Below are positions 38,280-47,485 of a stretch of 64,000 bases of DNA, in pieces. Made by a program: the position numbers and the translations under genes. Origin of the DNA: CALRQJ02 sp943370285 (GTDB taxonomy: Bacteria; Bacteroidota; Bacteroidia; Chitinophagales; Chitinophagaceae); assembly GCA_943370285.1 (NCBI GenBank), contig CALRQJ020000005.1:201113-265112 (forward strand), in the 5' to 3' direction. How positions within the stretch are numbered: the stretch's first letter is position 1; every line of letters begins with the position of its first letter. The notes under the pieces are model-generated. The model worked only from the letters and a program-made list of their open reading frames with translations, was not told where the DNA came from and did not search any database.

Positions 38280-38514
38280 AACATGTTATTTAAGCTGATA
38301 TAGACTTATTAATACCCATTTGGTTTAACAAAGTGGAAATTAACTCGAAAAAATAGATAAATAGCATTGATTTTCAGCTTTAACAATCACTTTTAAATGA
38401 AGCTTAGGCTGATTGTTACGACTATTTATCCTATCTCGGGAAAAAATTTCCCAAAATAGGACGACACTTGCAACCATCTGTGTAGCTTTTCAATCTTTAA
38501 TCAAAACAACTGCT

Positions 38515-39366
38515 ATGTCCCGTACTTTTCTGGTAGTGGCCATTGCCTTTTGTGTACTAACAATAGGCTTAATTGCCTGTGGTGCTAAAGAGTGGCTGAA
38601 TGACCCCAGATTGAATAATGAAGACAATCAATACGTTACCTCAAGTGTAGAAGGTAGGGTAACCGACGAAAGCGGCAGCCCTATTGCAGGTGCAACCGTT
38701 GAGGCCGGAAAAACCACCACCACTACAGATGCTGCAGGTTACTTTAGAATCAATAAAGTGATACTGAATGCCAAATATGCGGTAGCAGCGGTTAGCAAAA
38801 CGGGCTATTTTAGAACTGCCAGAACTTTTGTAGCAGAAGAAAATAAATTACATGCGATAAGCATCAAACTAGTTGCCAAGGGCAGCGCTTTAACGGTAAA
38901 CAGTCAGTCTGGCGGAACAATACAGTTGGTGAATGGCGTACAAATTAGTTTTCCGATTGAAGCGTTTGTTAAAAAATCAACTTTCACATCTTATGTAGGT
39001 AATGGCTTGGTCAATTTAAGTTGGATTGCCCCCACCGGCTTAATTCATACAGATGATATTCCCGGCATTTTAAAAGGCGTTGGGCATGATAGCAAAGTAA
39101 CAGCACTAGACAATTACGGCATTATGGCCGTAGAGATAAATAGTACAACCGGAGAAGCATTGTTTTTAACCCCGGGCAGGGCGGCAGAGTTGCGGTTTCC
39201 GGTTACGGGTAATGGTGCAGCAGCTCCCTTGTTTATAGAGCTATGGCATTTTAATGAAGCATCGGGATTATGGGTGCAAGAAGGCTACGCCGAAAAAGTA
39301 GGCAATTATTACACAGCCACCGTAAGTCATTTTAGTTATTGGGCCATTATGAAAATAGTTAGATAA
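38515..39366 (+). CDS. Lipoprotein with carboxypeptidase regulatory-like domain
   Basis: 283 residues from ATG 38515; an earlier in-frame start at 38413 adds 34 residues before an intact lipoprotein signal and is not favoured. The lipobox is GLIAC (Cys near residue 22). Residues 45-110 form a carboxypeptidase-regulatory-like beta sandwich (VEGRVTDESGSPIAGATVEA; TTDAAGYFRI). The rest resembles a ZU5-like or autoproteolysis-type beta region ending YYTATVSHFSYWAIM. Likely an outer-membrane surface lipoprotein of unknown role. Confidence 0.78.
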   Translation: MSRTFLVVAIAFCVLTIGLIACGAKEWLNDPRLNNEDNQYVTSSVEGRVTDESGSPIAGATVEAGKTTTTTDAAGYFRINKVILNAKYAVAAVSKTGYFRTARTFVAEENKLHAISIKLVAKGSALTVNSQSGGTIQLVNGVQISFPIEAFVKKSTFTSYVGNGLVNLSWIAPTGLIHTDDIPGILKGVGHDSKVTALDNYGIMAVEINSTTGEALFLTPGRAAELRFPVTGNGAAAPLFIELWHFNEASGLWVQEGYAEKVGNYYTATVSHFSYWAIMKIVR

Positions 39367-39391
39367 ACGGTTATTCCACCATTAACCTTAG

Positions 39392-39428
39392 AAAAGAGAG
39401 ACGCCGAAAGGGTCTCTTTTTTTCTTTT
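39392..39428 (+). terminator. Intrinsic terminator
   Basis: GAGAC (39398-39402) pairs with GTCTC (39412-39416) around GCCGAAAGG, flanked by an A-run and by a long T-run (TTTTTTTCTTTT). It ends the lipoprotein transcript. Confidence 0.75.
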
Positions 39429-39689
39429 GTCTAGACCTTGATTTATGACTTCACAAATCAAGTGGTGAATCGTATTTCGATTTATAGGTTTAGATTTATG
39501 TACAAAATTTAGAATAAGTGCATAGAAATATTGAAGCGGTCTATCAACAAAGGCTAGATTAAAATATGATGCTTTTGAAATCAGGTTTACACATTAATTT
39601 TGAGGAGCATAAAGCATACACCAATTTGATTGCATTTTATGCTTCGCTAGTAAATTAACGTTTGGTGCTTTACTAATAAAACAGAATAG
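39429..39689. other. Intergenic region with two inverted repeats
   Basis: CTTGATTT/AAATCAAG at 39437-39444 and 39455-39462, and AGCATAAA/TTTATGCT at 39606-39613 and 39636-39643. The second lies just upstream of the HEPN/MNT pair and could be an operator for it. No coding frame is supported. Confidence 0.4.
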
Positions 39690-40091
39690 ATGGAACAAGA
39701 TATAAGATGGAAACAACGATTTGAGCATTATAAAGATGCCTATGCTCATTTAAAATATGCTGTAGTAGAGGTAAAAAATCCTAATGATTTAGAAAAAGAA
39801 GGAACGATTCAACGATTTGAATTTACCCATGAACTAGCTTGGAAAGTGATGAAAGACTTTTTGATTGAAAAAGGAATTCAAGGAATTATAGGTTCTAAAG
39901 ACGCAACCAGACATGCATTTCAAAATGAGATCATCACAGACGGACAAACATGGATGAATATGATAGAAAGCAGAAACAAAACAGTACACACTTATGTAGA
40001 TGAAATTTTAGAAAGCGAATACAAATTGATTATCGATAGCTACTTTCCTTTATTTACTGCATTTTACGAAAAAATGAAAACTTATTTATGA
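39690..40091 (+). CDS. HEPN-fold nucleotidyltransferase partner (HI0074 family), putative toxin
   Basis: 133 residues, all helical. It matches the HI0074 family of HEPN-like proteins that pair with minimal nucleotidyltransferases. IQRFEFTHELAWKVMKDFL is the family core. ESRNKTVHTY holds an RX4H motif (Arg95, Asn96, His100), the active site of HEPN ribonuclease toxins such as HepT. It overlaps the nucleotidyltransferase gene by 4 bp (ATGA). Such pairs act as type VII toxin-antitoxin systems in which the partner modifies the toxin; that role here is inference. Confidence 0.88.
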   Translation: MEQDIRWKQRFEHYKDAYAHLKYAVVEVKNPNDLEKEGTIQRFEFTHELAWKVMKDFLIEKGIQGIIGSKDATRHAFQNEIITDGQTWMNMIESRNKTVHTYVDEILESEYKLIIDSYFPLFTAFYEKMKTYL

Positions 40092-40393
40092 AATTTGGAT
40101 TAGACCAAACTACGATTGATAACATCAATTCAGTGTTTAGAAAGTACGCTGAAATTGAAGAAGTTATTATATATGGTTCCAGAGCCAAAGGAAATTATAA
40201 AGCTGGCAGTGATATAGACATTACGATAAAAGGAGAAAAAGTAACCGATAGCACTCGATCAAATGTTAGTATGGATATAGACGATTTGAATACTCCCTAT
40301 TTGTTTGATATTTCATTGCATCAAACACTTAATTCACCAACCTTGATGGCACATATTGACAGGGTAGGCCAACAATTTTATCATAGAGATTGA
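40088..40393 (+). CDS. Minimal nucleotidyltransferase (MNT), putative antitoxin
   Basis: 101 residues. The polymerase-beta-type motif GSx10DxD is complete: Gly30-Ser31 in IIYGSRAKGNYKAGSDIDI with Asp42 and Asp44. MntA proteins of this kind AMPylate the HEPN toxin and so neutralise it. Start ATG overlaps the HEPN stop by 4 bp, implying coupled translation. Length and gene order fit the HI0074/HI0073 type. Confidence 0.9.
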   Translation: MKFGLDQTTIDNINSVFRKYAEIEEVIIYGSRAKGNYKAGSDIDITIKGEKVTDSTRSNVSMDIDDLNTPYLFDISLHQTLNSPTLMAHIDRVGQQFYHRD

Positions 40394-40448
40394 GTAAGGA
40401 TGAATTGGGTTTTAACTACTCACCATTCACTTAAAAAGGGAACTATCA

Positions 40449-40917
40449 TGTTAAATACGATAATCAAAAAACGCTGCTTACAACTTCATTTTTTTTCCTT
40501 TCCTGTATTGATCCTTTTAAAACTCATATTACAGTAAAACTCAAAGCAAATACAAGTGGATGGTGTTTTGTACTGTTAGAAAAAGATTCATCTGTTACTA
40601 TAGCAGATAGAAAATTTGTTGAACTTGATACTTTGAATTTAGCAATGATTAAAGTTCAAGAAGTTAACAAGTTAAGTTTCAAGATACTAAATCATAACAA
40701 TGAAAAAATAACGAACAAAGTACAACTATCAAGCTTTCTAGAGACTAGCCCTACGACTGAATATTTAACTTTTTATATACCAACAAAACAAGAGTTGGAT
40801 TCTATTGATTTTAGTGACTTCATGTCCAAAACAGTTAGAGACATAAAATTTAAGTCTAATAAGTTAATTCAAGATTTTGAGAGGGATAGTTCATTTTATA
40901 AAAGTGTAAAAAAGTAA
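40449..40917 (+). CDS. Putative lipoprotein with out-of-frame start at a poly-T run
   Basis: The frame that is open from 40435 to 40917 has no ATG, GTG or TTG until 40633, yet its upstream part reads as a lipoprotein end (FFFLSCIDPFKTH). An ATG at 40449, with AAAAAGGGAAC eight bases before it, lies in another frame. A change of one base in the run of eight Ts at 40489-40496 (eight to nine) would join MLNTIIKKRCLQLH to FFFLSC and make one protein of about 156 residues. The downstream part (VKLKANTSGWCFVLLEKD) resembles no family I know. A shorter protein starting at TTG 40633 is the conservative alternative. Confidence 0.4.
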
Positions 40918-41420
40918 TACTGTTTTTTAGCTTTATTTTATTGTAGAGGCTACATAAAAAGCAATAGATAATCCTTTTTTCATCCTTCGACTTAAAGCAT
41001 TCACCTAACACTTTTTAACAGATCCCTCCACCCAATGCTTTGGACACATCTTTACTATAAAAAATGAGGCACGGATCACACAGATTAAATGGATAAATAC
41101 AATTTTTTTCTGCTTTGCAGAAAATTTGGATTGTTTTTGCAATCCGCTGTCCGCTGAAGAAAGAAAATACGTAACGTATTCAATTTTCAAGAGCGTCTTT
41201 AGTATTAGTAATCAGCTGGAACAGTAATTCATCAAATCCTGAAAATCCATCCAATCCGTGTCTTCCGTGTTCCTATTGGATTTGTGTACACGCTAAAGGA
41301 TGAGTCGGGGCACCATTGACCATTCACCATTCGCTGCTAAAGGATAAAATTAATAGGTTTGTGAGGGTACAAACCAAGGAGGAGGAATCACCATCTCTCT
41401 ATTTCCCCTAACTTTAAACC
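40918..41420. other. Non-coding accessory gap
   Basis: About 500 bp between the lipoprotein and alkane monooxygenase genes. It contains the inverted-repeat-bounded element at 41069-41270 and, near the alkB-like start, a GGTTTGT-GAGGGT-ACAAACC hairpin at 41356-41375. Short runs such as CACCATTGACCATTCACCATTC look like simple intergenic repeats. No protein is supported. Confidence 0.5.
41069..41270. repeat. Inverted-repeat-bounded intergenic element
   Basis: The left arm 41069-41094 and right arm 41245-41270 are inverted copies matching at 20 of 26 positions; the right arm reads ATCCATCCAATCCGTGTCTT. Between them are three hairpins: TTTTCTGC-TTT-GCAGAAAA (41106-41124), GGATTG/CAATCC (41128-41145) and ATACGT-A-ACGTAT (41167-41179). 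This is the look of a miniature or REP-like repeated element. Other copies are not in the window. Confidence 0.5.
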
Positions 41421-42461
41421 ATGAACGTAAAAGCCTTTAAATACACTACGCCATTTATAGTGTACTTGCTTGCCTGGCTCTCTTTTACCCATACCGGTTG
41501 GTGGTGTTGGTTGGCTTTATTATATGCTTGGGTACTTATTCCGTTAACCGAATTGGTACTTAAACCTAATGCAGCCAATATGGAAGCAGCCGAAGAAGAA
41601 ATGGCTAAAAAAGACCGTACCTATGATTATATCTTGTACGGTATTGTGCTGTTGCAATATCCAGTATTGATATTCTTTTTATTTTCTATGCAACAGCCCG
41701 ACTTATCTACTGCCGATATTGTAGCCCGAGTACTAACCATGGGTTTACTCTGCGGTACATTTGGTATTAATGTTGGGCATGAACTAGGCCACCGTACCAA
41801 CAAAATAGAACAGTTTATGGCTAAGGCTTTATTGTTAACGAGTTTGTATATGCACTTTTTTATTGAACACAATAAAGGCCATCACAAACATGTAGCCACA
41901 CCCGATGACCCCAGCAGTGCACCTTATGGTCAATCTTTGTATGCCTTTTGGATTCGTACTATCACCGGCACGTACAGCAGCGCTTGGGCTATTGCTGCCG
42001 ACGACTTAAAAAAACAAGGCCTGCCTGCATTGCATTGGAAAAATGAAATGTTGCAATTTCAACTGCTTCAACTATTAGTTATTATTGGTATTTATTTCGC
42101 CTTTGGCGGAGTGATTACGTTGTATTTTATCGGCGCAGCCATCACCGGCATTTTATTACTCGAAACAGTAAACTACATAGAACATTACGGTTTACGTCGC
42201 AAACAAACGGCTGATGGCAAATATGAAAGGGCCATGCCTGCACATAGTTGGAACAGCAATCATGTCATTGGTAGATTAATGTTATTTGAACTCAGTCGCC
42301 ATAGCGATCATCATTATTTAGCATCTAGAAAATATCAAATTCTTCGCCATCACGATAATGCGCCGCAAATGCCTACCGGTTATCCCGGCATGATGATTTT
42401 GAGCTTATTTCCGCCGGCTTGGTTTTATGTGATGCATAAAGCAATAAAAAAATACGATTAG
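41421..42461 (+). CDS. Alkane 1-monooxygenase-like membrane diiron hydroxylase
   Basis: 346 residues with about six membrane helices. The histidine boxes of AlkB-type hydroxylases are present: GHELGHRTNK, EHNKGHHKHVATPDDPSSA, NYIEHYGLRRK and ELSRHSDHHYLASRKYQIL. These bind two irons that oxidise the terminal carbon of alkanes or similar molecules. No rubredoxin or rubredoxin reductase gene is adjacent. The substrate may be another lipid rather than an alkane. Confidence 0.92.
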   Translation: MNVKAFKYTTPFIVYLLAWLSFTHTGWWCWLALLYAWVLIPLTELVLKPNAANMEAAEEEMAKKDRTYDYILYGIVLLQYPVLIFFLFSMQQPDLSTADIVARVLTMGLLCGTFGINVGHELGHRTNKIEQFMAKALLLTSLYMHFFIEHNKGHHKHVATPDDPSSAPYGQSLYAFWIRTITGTYSSAWAIAADDLKKQGLPALHWKNEMLQFQLLQLLVIIGIYFAFGGVITLYFIGAAITGILLLETVNYIEHYGLRRKQTADGKYERAMPAHSWNSNHVIGRLMLFELSRHSDHHYLASRKYQILRHHDNAPQMPTGYPGMMILSLFPPAWFYVMHKAIKKYD

Positions 42462-42589
42462 TCAAAGTCTGTCGTAACGGCCTACCCTTCAGCAGATTAG
42501 CCAATGTATTAAAGATAGATACTGCGAAGCCGATATGTTATTTGTTTGCTCATTTCCAATTGCGGCACAAGTATTGGTTATAAGTAGGC

Positions 42590-43303
42590 ATGAACAATAA
42601 ATCAAAATCTAACTGGAACAAGAAGCTGATGCTGTCTCTTTCAGTTTGTGTATTATCGGCTACTGCCCTTCATGCTCAAAAAACGTATTTGCAAGCTGGT
42701 ATAAACCTCGCTAATACTTCTGTTTCTTCTAATGGCAACGTAGATAAAAACAGGGTATTAAACAGTTTTAATATAGGCTTTATCAGTGCATTTCCATTAA
42801 GCAAAACCGTAAATTTCGAAACGGGTCTTTTACTAACGGGTAAAGGTGCAAAAGAAGATAGATATTACACTGCTTCTACTACCGATAACTATACTAAGCG
42901 TAGTATCAATCCCATTTACTTAGAATTGCCTTTAAACATTGCAGTAAAAATTCCGATGGATACAAAGAATGCTTTGAGTTTGTACGGTGGACCTTATGTT
43001 GCAGCAGGTATTTTAGGTCAGGTTAAGGGTGAGTCGAAGTTTTTAGGTGTGAGTTCTTCATTCTCGAATGATGTAGAATTCAACAACGATGATCCTTTTA
43101 CTTCTCAGCAAGAAGGTGCTTCAAATAGTCGTTTAAGAAGATTTGATACCGGCTTAAACTTTGGTGCAGCATTTACGCTAGATAAGTTTATCATTAAAGC
43201 TAATTACGGATTGGGTTTGTCTAAAATTGGTTCTAACGAATCAAATACAAACGATAATAACAAACATAGAGTACTTGGTTTCTCTGTAGGATTTGCTTTG
43301 TAA
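42590..43303 (+). CDS. PorT-like outer membrane beta-barrel protein
   Basis: 237 residues with a signal peptide (MLSLSVCVLSATALHAQ). Alternating strands with FETGLLLTGKGAKED, LYGGPYVAAGILGQVKGESK and FNTGLNFGAAFTLD-like segments indicate an eight-strand OmpA/PorT-type barrel. The last strand is VLGFSVGFAL with the expected hydrophobic end. Function unknown. A strong terminator follows. Confidence 0.82.
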   Translation: MNNKSKSNWNKKLMLSLSVCVLSATALHAQKTYLQAGINLANTSVSSNGNVDKNRVLNSFNIGFISAFPLSKTVNFETGLLLTGKGAKEDRYYTASTTDNYTKRSINPIYLELPLNIAVKIPMDTKNALSLYGGPYVAAGILGQVKGESKFLGVSSSFSNDVEFNNDDPFTSQQEGASNSRLRRFDTGLNFGAAFTLDKFIIKANYGLGLSKIGSNESNTNDNNKHRVLGFSVGFAL

Positions 43304-43325
43304 TACAATCACTTCATTATAAATA

Positions 43326-43362
43326 AAAAGGTCTGCTGAAGGTTTACTTTAGCAGACCTTTT
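43326..43362. terminator. Bidirectional intrinsic terminator
   Basis: AAAAGGTCTGCT (43326-43337), 13-nt loop, AGCAGACCTTTT (43351-43362). A perfect 12-bp stem between the barrel gene and the convergent acetyl-CoA synthetase gene. Confidence 0.85.
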
Positions 43363-43382
43363 TAACTTGGGATCAATACCTA

Positions 43383-45323
43383 TTAAATTTTTCCTCTCTT
43401 TATATCATCTACTACTCCGGGGTCTAACAATGTAGTCGTATCGCCCAAGTTTTCTGTTTCGCCTTCGGCGATTTTTCGCAGAATTCGTCGCATGATTTTA
43501 CCACTCCGGGTTTTGGGCAAGCCTGATACAAATTGAATTTTATCGGGTTTTGCAATTGGCCCAATTACTCGGGTTACTGTTTGTAAAATATCTTGTCGGG
43601 TTAAGGCTTCATCGCCATGCATATGACCATAAATAACATAAGCATAAATACCCTGACCTTTTACATCATGCGGATAACCGACTACCGCACTTTCAATTAC
43701 ACCGGCATGCATATTAATGGCATTTTCTACTTCGGCTGTTCCAATGCGGTGACCACTAACATTCAACACATCATCTACCCTACCGGTAATTCGGTAATTA
43801 CCATGTTCATCTTTTAATGCACCATCACCAGTAAAATAATAGCCGGGATAGGTAGCAAAATAATTGGTACGACAACGTTCATGATCTCCCCAAGTCGTTC
43901 TCAATATACCCGGCCACGGTGCTTTAATACAGAGATTGCCTTTGAGCATACCTAGTTCATCTTTCTCCATTATTTCATTTCCGTTTTCATCCACTAAAAC
44001 GGGTTGTACACCCGGCATTGGCAATGTGGCCCAACTAGGTTTTGCAGGTGTTACACCAGCTAAATTAGAAATCAAACAAGCACCGGTTTCTGTTTGCCAC
44101 CAAGTATCTACAATAGGGCAGTTCTTTTTGCCCACATTTTCATCGTACCAATGCCAAGCTTCCTCATTTATCGGTTCGCCAACCGTACCTAATATTTTAA
44201 GTGACGATAAATCTTTTTTCTGCAAAGGTCCTACCCCAAAACTCATTAAACTACGAATAGCCGTTGGTGCCGTATATAAAATATTTACTTTGTATTTATC
44301 TATGATATCCCAAAATCTTCCAGCATCGGGCCATGTAGGAACCCCTTCGAACATGACCGATGTTGCACCTGCACTTAACGGACCGTACAAGATATAGCTA
44401 TGACCTGTAATCCACCCAATATCTGCTGTACAAAAATGAATGTCGCCGGGTTGGTATTGAAACACATTTACAAAAGTGTAATTGGTCCACAACATATAAC
44501 CGGCGCAGCTATGCACCACGCCTTTGGGTTTACCGGTGCTGCCACTCGTATATAAAATGAATAGCGGGTCTTCTGCATCCATTTCTTCGGCGGGAAAAGA
44601 AACAACACCGTTTTGTTCAACTTGATGTTCTGCATGTTCCATCTCATCTTCCCACCAAACATCTCTTCCTTTTAGCATAGACACCGGTGTACGAGTACGG
44701 GTATAAACGATAACTTTTTTGACAGACCTGTTACCAATCAATGCATCATCAATTACACTCTTCAGCGGAATATCTTTATTGCCCCTGTAAGCACCATCGC
44801 AGGTAACAATAAACTCGGCTTGTGCATCGTACAATCTGTCTGCAATACTTTGAGCACTAAATCCACCAAAAATAACGCTGTGTATCGCTCCTATTCGGGC
44901 ACAACCCAAAACTGCATAAGCTAATTCGGGTACCATGCCCATATAAATACAAACTCTATCTCCTTTTTTTACGCCATTGTTTTTGAGTACTTGTGCAAAC
45001 TGACAAACCCTTTTGTGGAGTCTGTTATAGGTTACTACTCTTGTTCTTTCTTCGGGGTTATTGGGCTCCCAAATGATGGCTGGTTTATCACCCAATGTTG
45101 CTAAATGGCGGTCGATACAATTTTCTGTAATGTTGAGTTTGGCACCGGCAAACCATTCCACTTTAGGCTCCGTAAAATTCCAATTGAGTACTTTATCCCA
45201 TGTTTTACGCCAAGTAAAATGATTGGCAATATCGGCCCAAAAACCTTCGGGATTGTCGATGCTTTTTTTATAGGCTTCGTGGTATTCTTCTAACGTAGTA
45301 ATTTGATAAGGGTAAGCTTTCAT
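43383..45323 (-). CDS. acs: Acetyl-CoA synthetase (AMP-forming)
   Basis: 646 residues, full length. It activates acetate to acetyl-CoA through acetyl-AMP. Motifs: LFILYTSGSTGKPKGVVHS (P-loop), DIGWITGHSYILYGPL, WWQTETGACLISN, and YYFTGDGALKDEHGNYRITG. The C-terminal PKTRSGKIMRRILRK holds the catalytic lysine that is the target of acetylation control. It is divergent from an MHS-type transporter, which suggests uptake and activation of an organic acid. Confidence 0.97.
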   Translation of the reverse strand: MKAYPYQITTLEEYHEAYKKSIDNPEGFWADIANHFTWRKTWDKVLNWNFTEPKVEWFAGAKLNITENCIDRHLATLGDKPAIIWEPNNPEERTRVVTYNRLHKRVCQFAQVLKNNGVKKGDRVCIYMGMVPELAYAVLGCARIGAIHSVIFGGFSAQSIADRLYDAQAEFIVTCDGAYRGNKDIPLKSVIDDALIGNRSVKKVIVYTRTRTPVSMLKGRDVWWEDEMEHAEHQVEQNGVVSFPAEEMDAEDPLFILYTSGSTGKPKGVVHSCAGYMLWTNYTFVNVFQYQPGDIHFCTADIGWITGHSYILYGPLSAGATSVMFEGVPTWPDAGRFWDIIDKYKVNILYTAPTAIRSLMSFGVGPLQKKDLSSLKILGTVGEPINEEAWHWYDENVGKKNCPIVDTWWQTETGACLISNLAGVTPAKPSWATLPMPGVQPVLVDENGNEIMEKDELGMLKGNLCIKAPWPGILRTTWGDHERCRTNYFATYPGYYFTGDGALKDEHGNYRITGRVDDVLNVSGHRIGTAEVENAINMHAGVIESAVVGYPHDVKGQGIYAYVIYGHMHGDEALTRQDILQTVTRVIGPIAKPDKIQFVSGLPKTRSGKIMRRILRKIAEGETENLGDTTTLLDPGVVDDIKRGKI

Positions 45324-45443
45324 GCGGCAACTATTTGAGGCATGAAATTATGTTAATCGTTCAAAATTTGTTCAAGTTTTCTGCTTTTGATTCATTTCAT
45401 TCAATATTCTGTATTTTTCGTTTCAATTGATAACCAACTGCCT

Positions 45444-46973
45444 ATGTCAGCAAAGTCTAATCCCATTTCTAAAGTCATCTTTTCTTCCTCTTTAGGAACA
45501 TTAATTGAGTGGTACGATTTTTACATCTTTGGTAGTTTAGCAACAATCATTGCCAAAGAATTTTTTCCGGAAGAACAAGGTACCGCAGCATTGCTTTCTA
45601 CACTAGCCATTTTTGCAGCAGGTTTTATTGTTCGACCTTTTGGTGCATTGGTATTTGGAAGATTGGGTGATATCATTGGTCGCAAACATACTTTTCTGCT
45701 TACGTTAGTGTTAATGGGTGGATCTACTTTTTTAATCGGGTTAATTCCCGGTTATAAAACTATTGGTATTTGGGCTCCTATTTTAGTATTGATATTAAGA
45801 CTAATACAAGGTTTAGCCCTTGGTGGAGAATATGGCGGCGCTGCTACTTATGTGGCCGAACATGCACCGGCCGGGAGAAGAGGTTTTTTTACCAGTTGGA
45901 TTCAAACAACAGCTACACTTGGTCTTTTTTTATCGTTAGGTGTTATTCTACTCACTAAAAGCAGCATGAGCGATGAAGCCTTTAAGTCTGAATGGGGTGG
46001 ATGGCGCTATCCTTTTTGGGCGTCTATTTTACTAGTGGGTGTTTCCATTTATATCAGACTGAAAATGAAAGAGTCGCCGCTGTTTTCTAAACTAAAATCC
46101 GAGGGCAATATATCTGTCAACCCACTTAAAGAAAGTTTTGTACACAAGGGTAATTTAAAAATGGTGTTATTGGCATTATTTGGTGCAGTAATGGGACAAG
46201 GTGTTATCTGGTACACCGGTCAGTTTTATGCTCAAAGCTTTTTAGAAACCAAAGTAATGCTTGACTTTGAACAAAGCCGCACCATCCTACTTTGGGCTAT
46301 AGCATTTGCCACACCATTCTTTGTGTTGTTTGGATGGCTAAGCGATAAAATTGGTCGTAAATGGATTATGATGCTCGGTATGTTTTTAGGCATCATTACA
46401 TATCGCCCCATTTATAAAATGTTTTTAGACAAAACAGACATTGCTGTGTTACAAACCAAAGGTGTTACAGCAATTGGTGAAGCGAAAATTGTTGCGACTA
46501 TTATTCCGGGTACAACAGATTCTATTATAACTACAACCCAACTCAAAGTATTGAACGATGGTACTCGTTTTAAATCTATTCAATCAGATACGATTCGCCA
46601 TAGCGGATTTATCGCAACTATTAACTCATCTACCACTTTTATCGATAAACAGTTACCTAATCATTTATATTGGTTGTTTATTGGTTTGGTCTTTATTCAA
46701 ATAGTGTATGTAACCATGGTGTATGGCCCAATAGCTGCATTTTTGGTTGAATTATTTCCTACTAAAATTAGATATACCAGTATGAGTTTGCCCTATCATA
46801 TTGGTAATGGTGTGTTTGGTGGATTAGTACCTTTTATTGCTACGCTGATTACCACATTTAAAGGTGCTGATGCTTTATCCGGTCTTTGGTATCCTATTGG
46901 TGTGGCAAGTGTTTGTTTGGTAATTGGTTCTATTTACTTATCCAATAAAATTGATGAAAACGTAAACGATTAA
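45444..46973 (+). CDS. MFS transporter, metabolite:H+ symporter (MHS) family
   Basis: 509 residues from ATG at 45444; an upstream in-frame start is not favoured. Twelve membrane helices. The MFS loop is FGRLGDIIGRKHTFL, and GLALGGEYGGAATYVAEHAP and YGPIAAFLVELFPTKIRYTS are typical of MHS transporters of small organic acids and osmolytes. A hydrophilic insert of about 75 residues (about 328-403, rich in T, S and I) lies between two C-terminal helices and is not usual in the family. It is divergent from acs, so acetate or a related acid is a possible substrate. Confidence 0.88.
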   Translation: MSAKSNPISKVIFSSSLGTLIEWYDFYIFGSLATIIAKEFFPEEQGTAALLSTLAIFAAGFIVRPFGALVFGRLGDIIGRKHTFLLTLVLMGGSTFLIGLIPGYKTIGIWAPILVLILRLIQGLALGGEYGGAATYVAEHAPAGRRGFFTSWIQTTATLGLFLSLGVILLTKSSMSDEAFKSEWGGWRYPFWASILLVGVSIYIRLKMKESPLFSKLKSEGNISVNPLKESFVHKGNLKMVLLALFGAVMGQGVIWYTGQFYAQSFLETKVMLDFEQSRTILLWAIAFATPFFVLFGWLSDKIGRKWIMMLGMFLGIITYRPIYKMFLDKTDIAVLQTKGVTAIGEAKIVATIIPGTTDSIITTTQLKVLNDGTRFKSIQSDTIRHSGFIATINSSTTFIDKQLPNHLYWLFIGLVFIQIVYVTMVYGPIAAFLVELFPTKIRYTSMSLPYHIGNGVFGGLVPFIATLITTFKGADALSGLWYPIGVASVCLVIGSIYLSNKIDENVND

Positions 46974-46977
46974 TGTT

Positions 46978-47280
46978 ATGAATCAACTTAAAAAAGGGTT
47001 AGGAATTATTTGGATATTACTTGGCCCCGCAGCCATACTATTTATGTTGTGGCAAGCCTATGAAAAAGTTGGCGAAGCCAATGCTAAAATTGCCTTAGCG
47101 ACCAGCGAAACTGCAAAAGCTGCTGCGCAAGGTATTGCGACCAACACTTTATTACAATGGTCCATTATTATCGCCATATTTGTACCTATTGCATTTGGCT
47201 TGGTTATTTTTGGTAAATATGCCATGCAAGGAGCGTATGATCATCTGCCGGAAAGCTCAACCGAAATTGAAGATGATTAG
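46978..47280 (+). CDS. Small two-helix membrane protein next to MHS transporter
   Basis: 100 residues, helices at about 8-26 and 58-80, with a polar alanine-rich stretch between. It starts 4 bp after the transporter stop, so it is almost surely co-transcribed and perhaps an accessory subunit. No named function is known to me. Confidence 0.75.
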   Translation: MNQLKKGLGIIWILLGPAAILFMLWQAYEKVGEANAKIALATSETAKAAAQGIATNTLLQWSIIIAIFVPIAFGLVIFGKYAMQGAYDHLPESSTEIEDD

Positions 47281-47485
47281 TATTTGTTGCAGCGCTTGTC
47301 ACTTTTGTGGTTGAAAAGTCGTCTCCATAACGTTCAGGCAACGAATTAACCAACACATATTGGCATACAAAATAATAAACAGCACTATGTGTCGTTAATT
47401 ACTTGCTTACAACGGTAAATGTTTTATTTTAACTAAGTTTGTCGAAGAAAGGCCTAGTTCCTTAGAAAATCAAGTAAGAACTCCA

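Noticed and set aside
38413..38514. Extended N-terminus of the lipoprotein gene
   Set aside because: It would put 34 residues in front of a complete lipoprotein signal peptide. ATG 38515 is better.
41005..41190. Minus-strand open frame in the inverted-repeat element
   Set aside because: It spans the left arm and the hairpins, and its composition follows the repeat. Not a gene.
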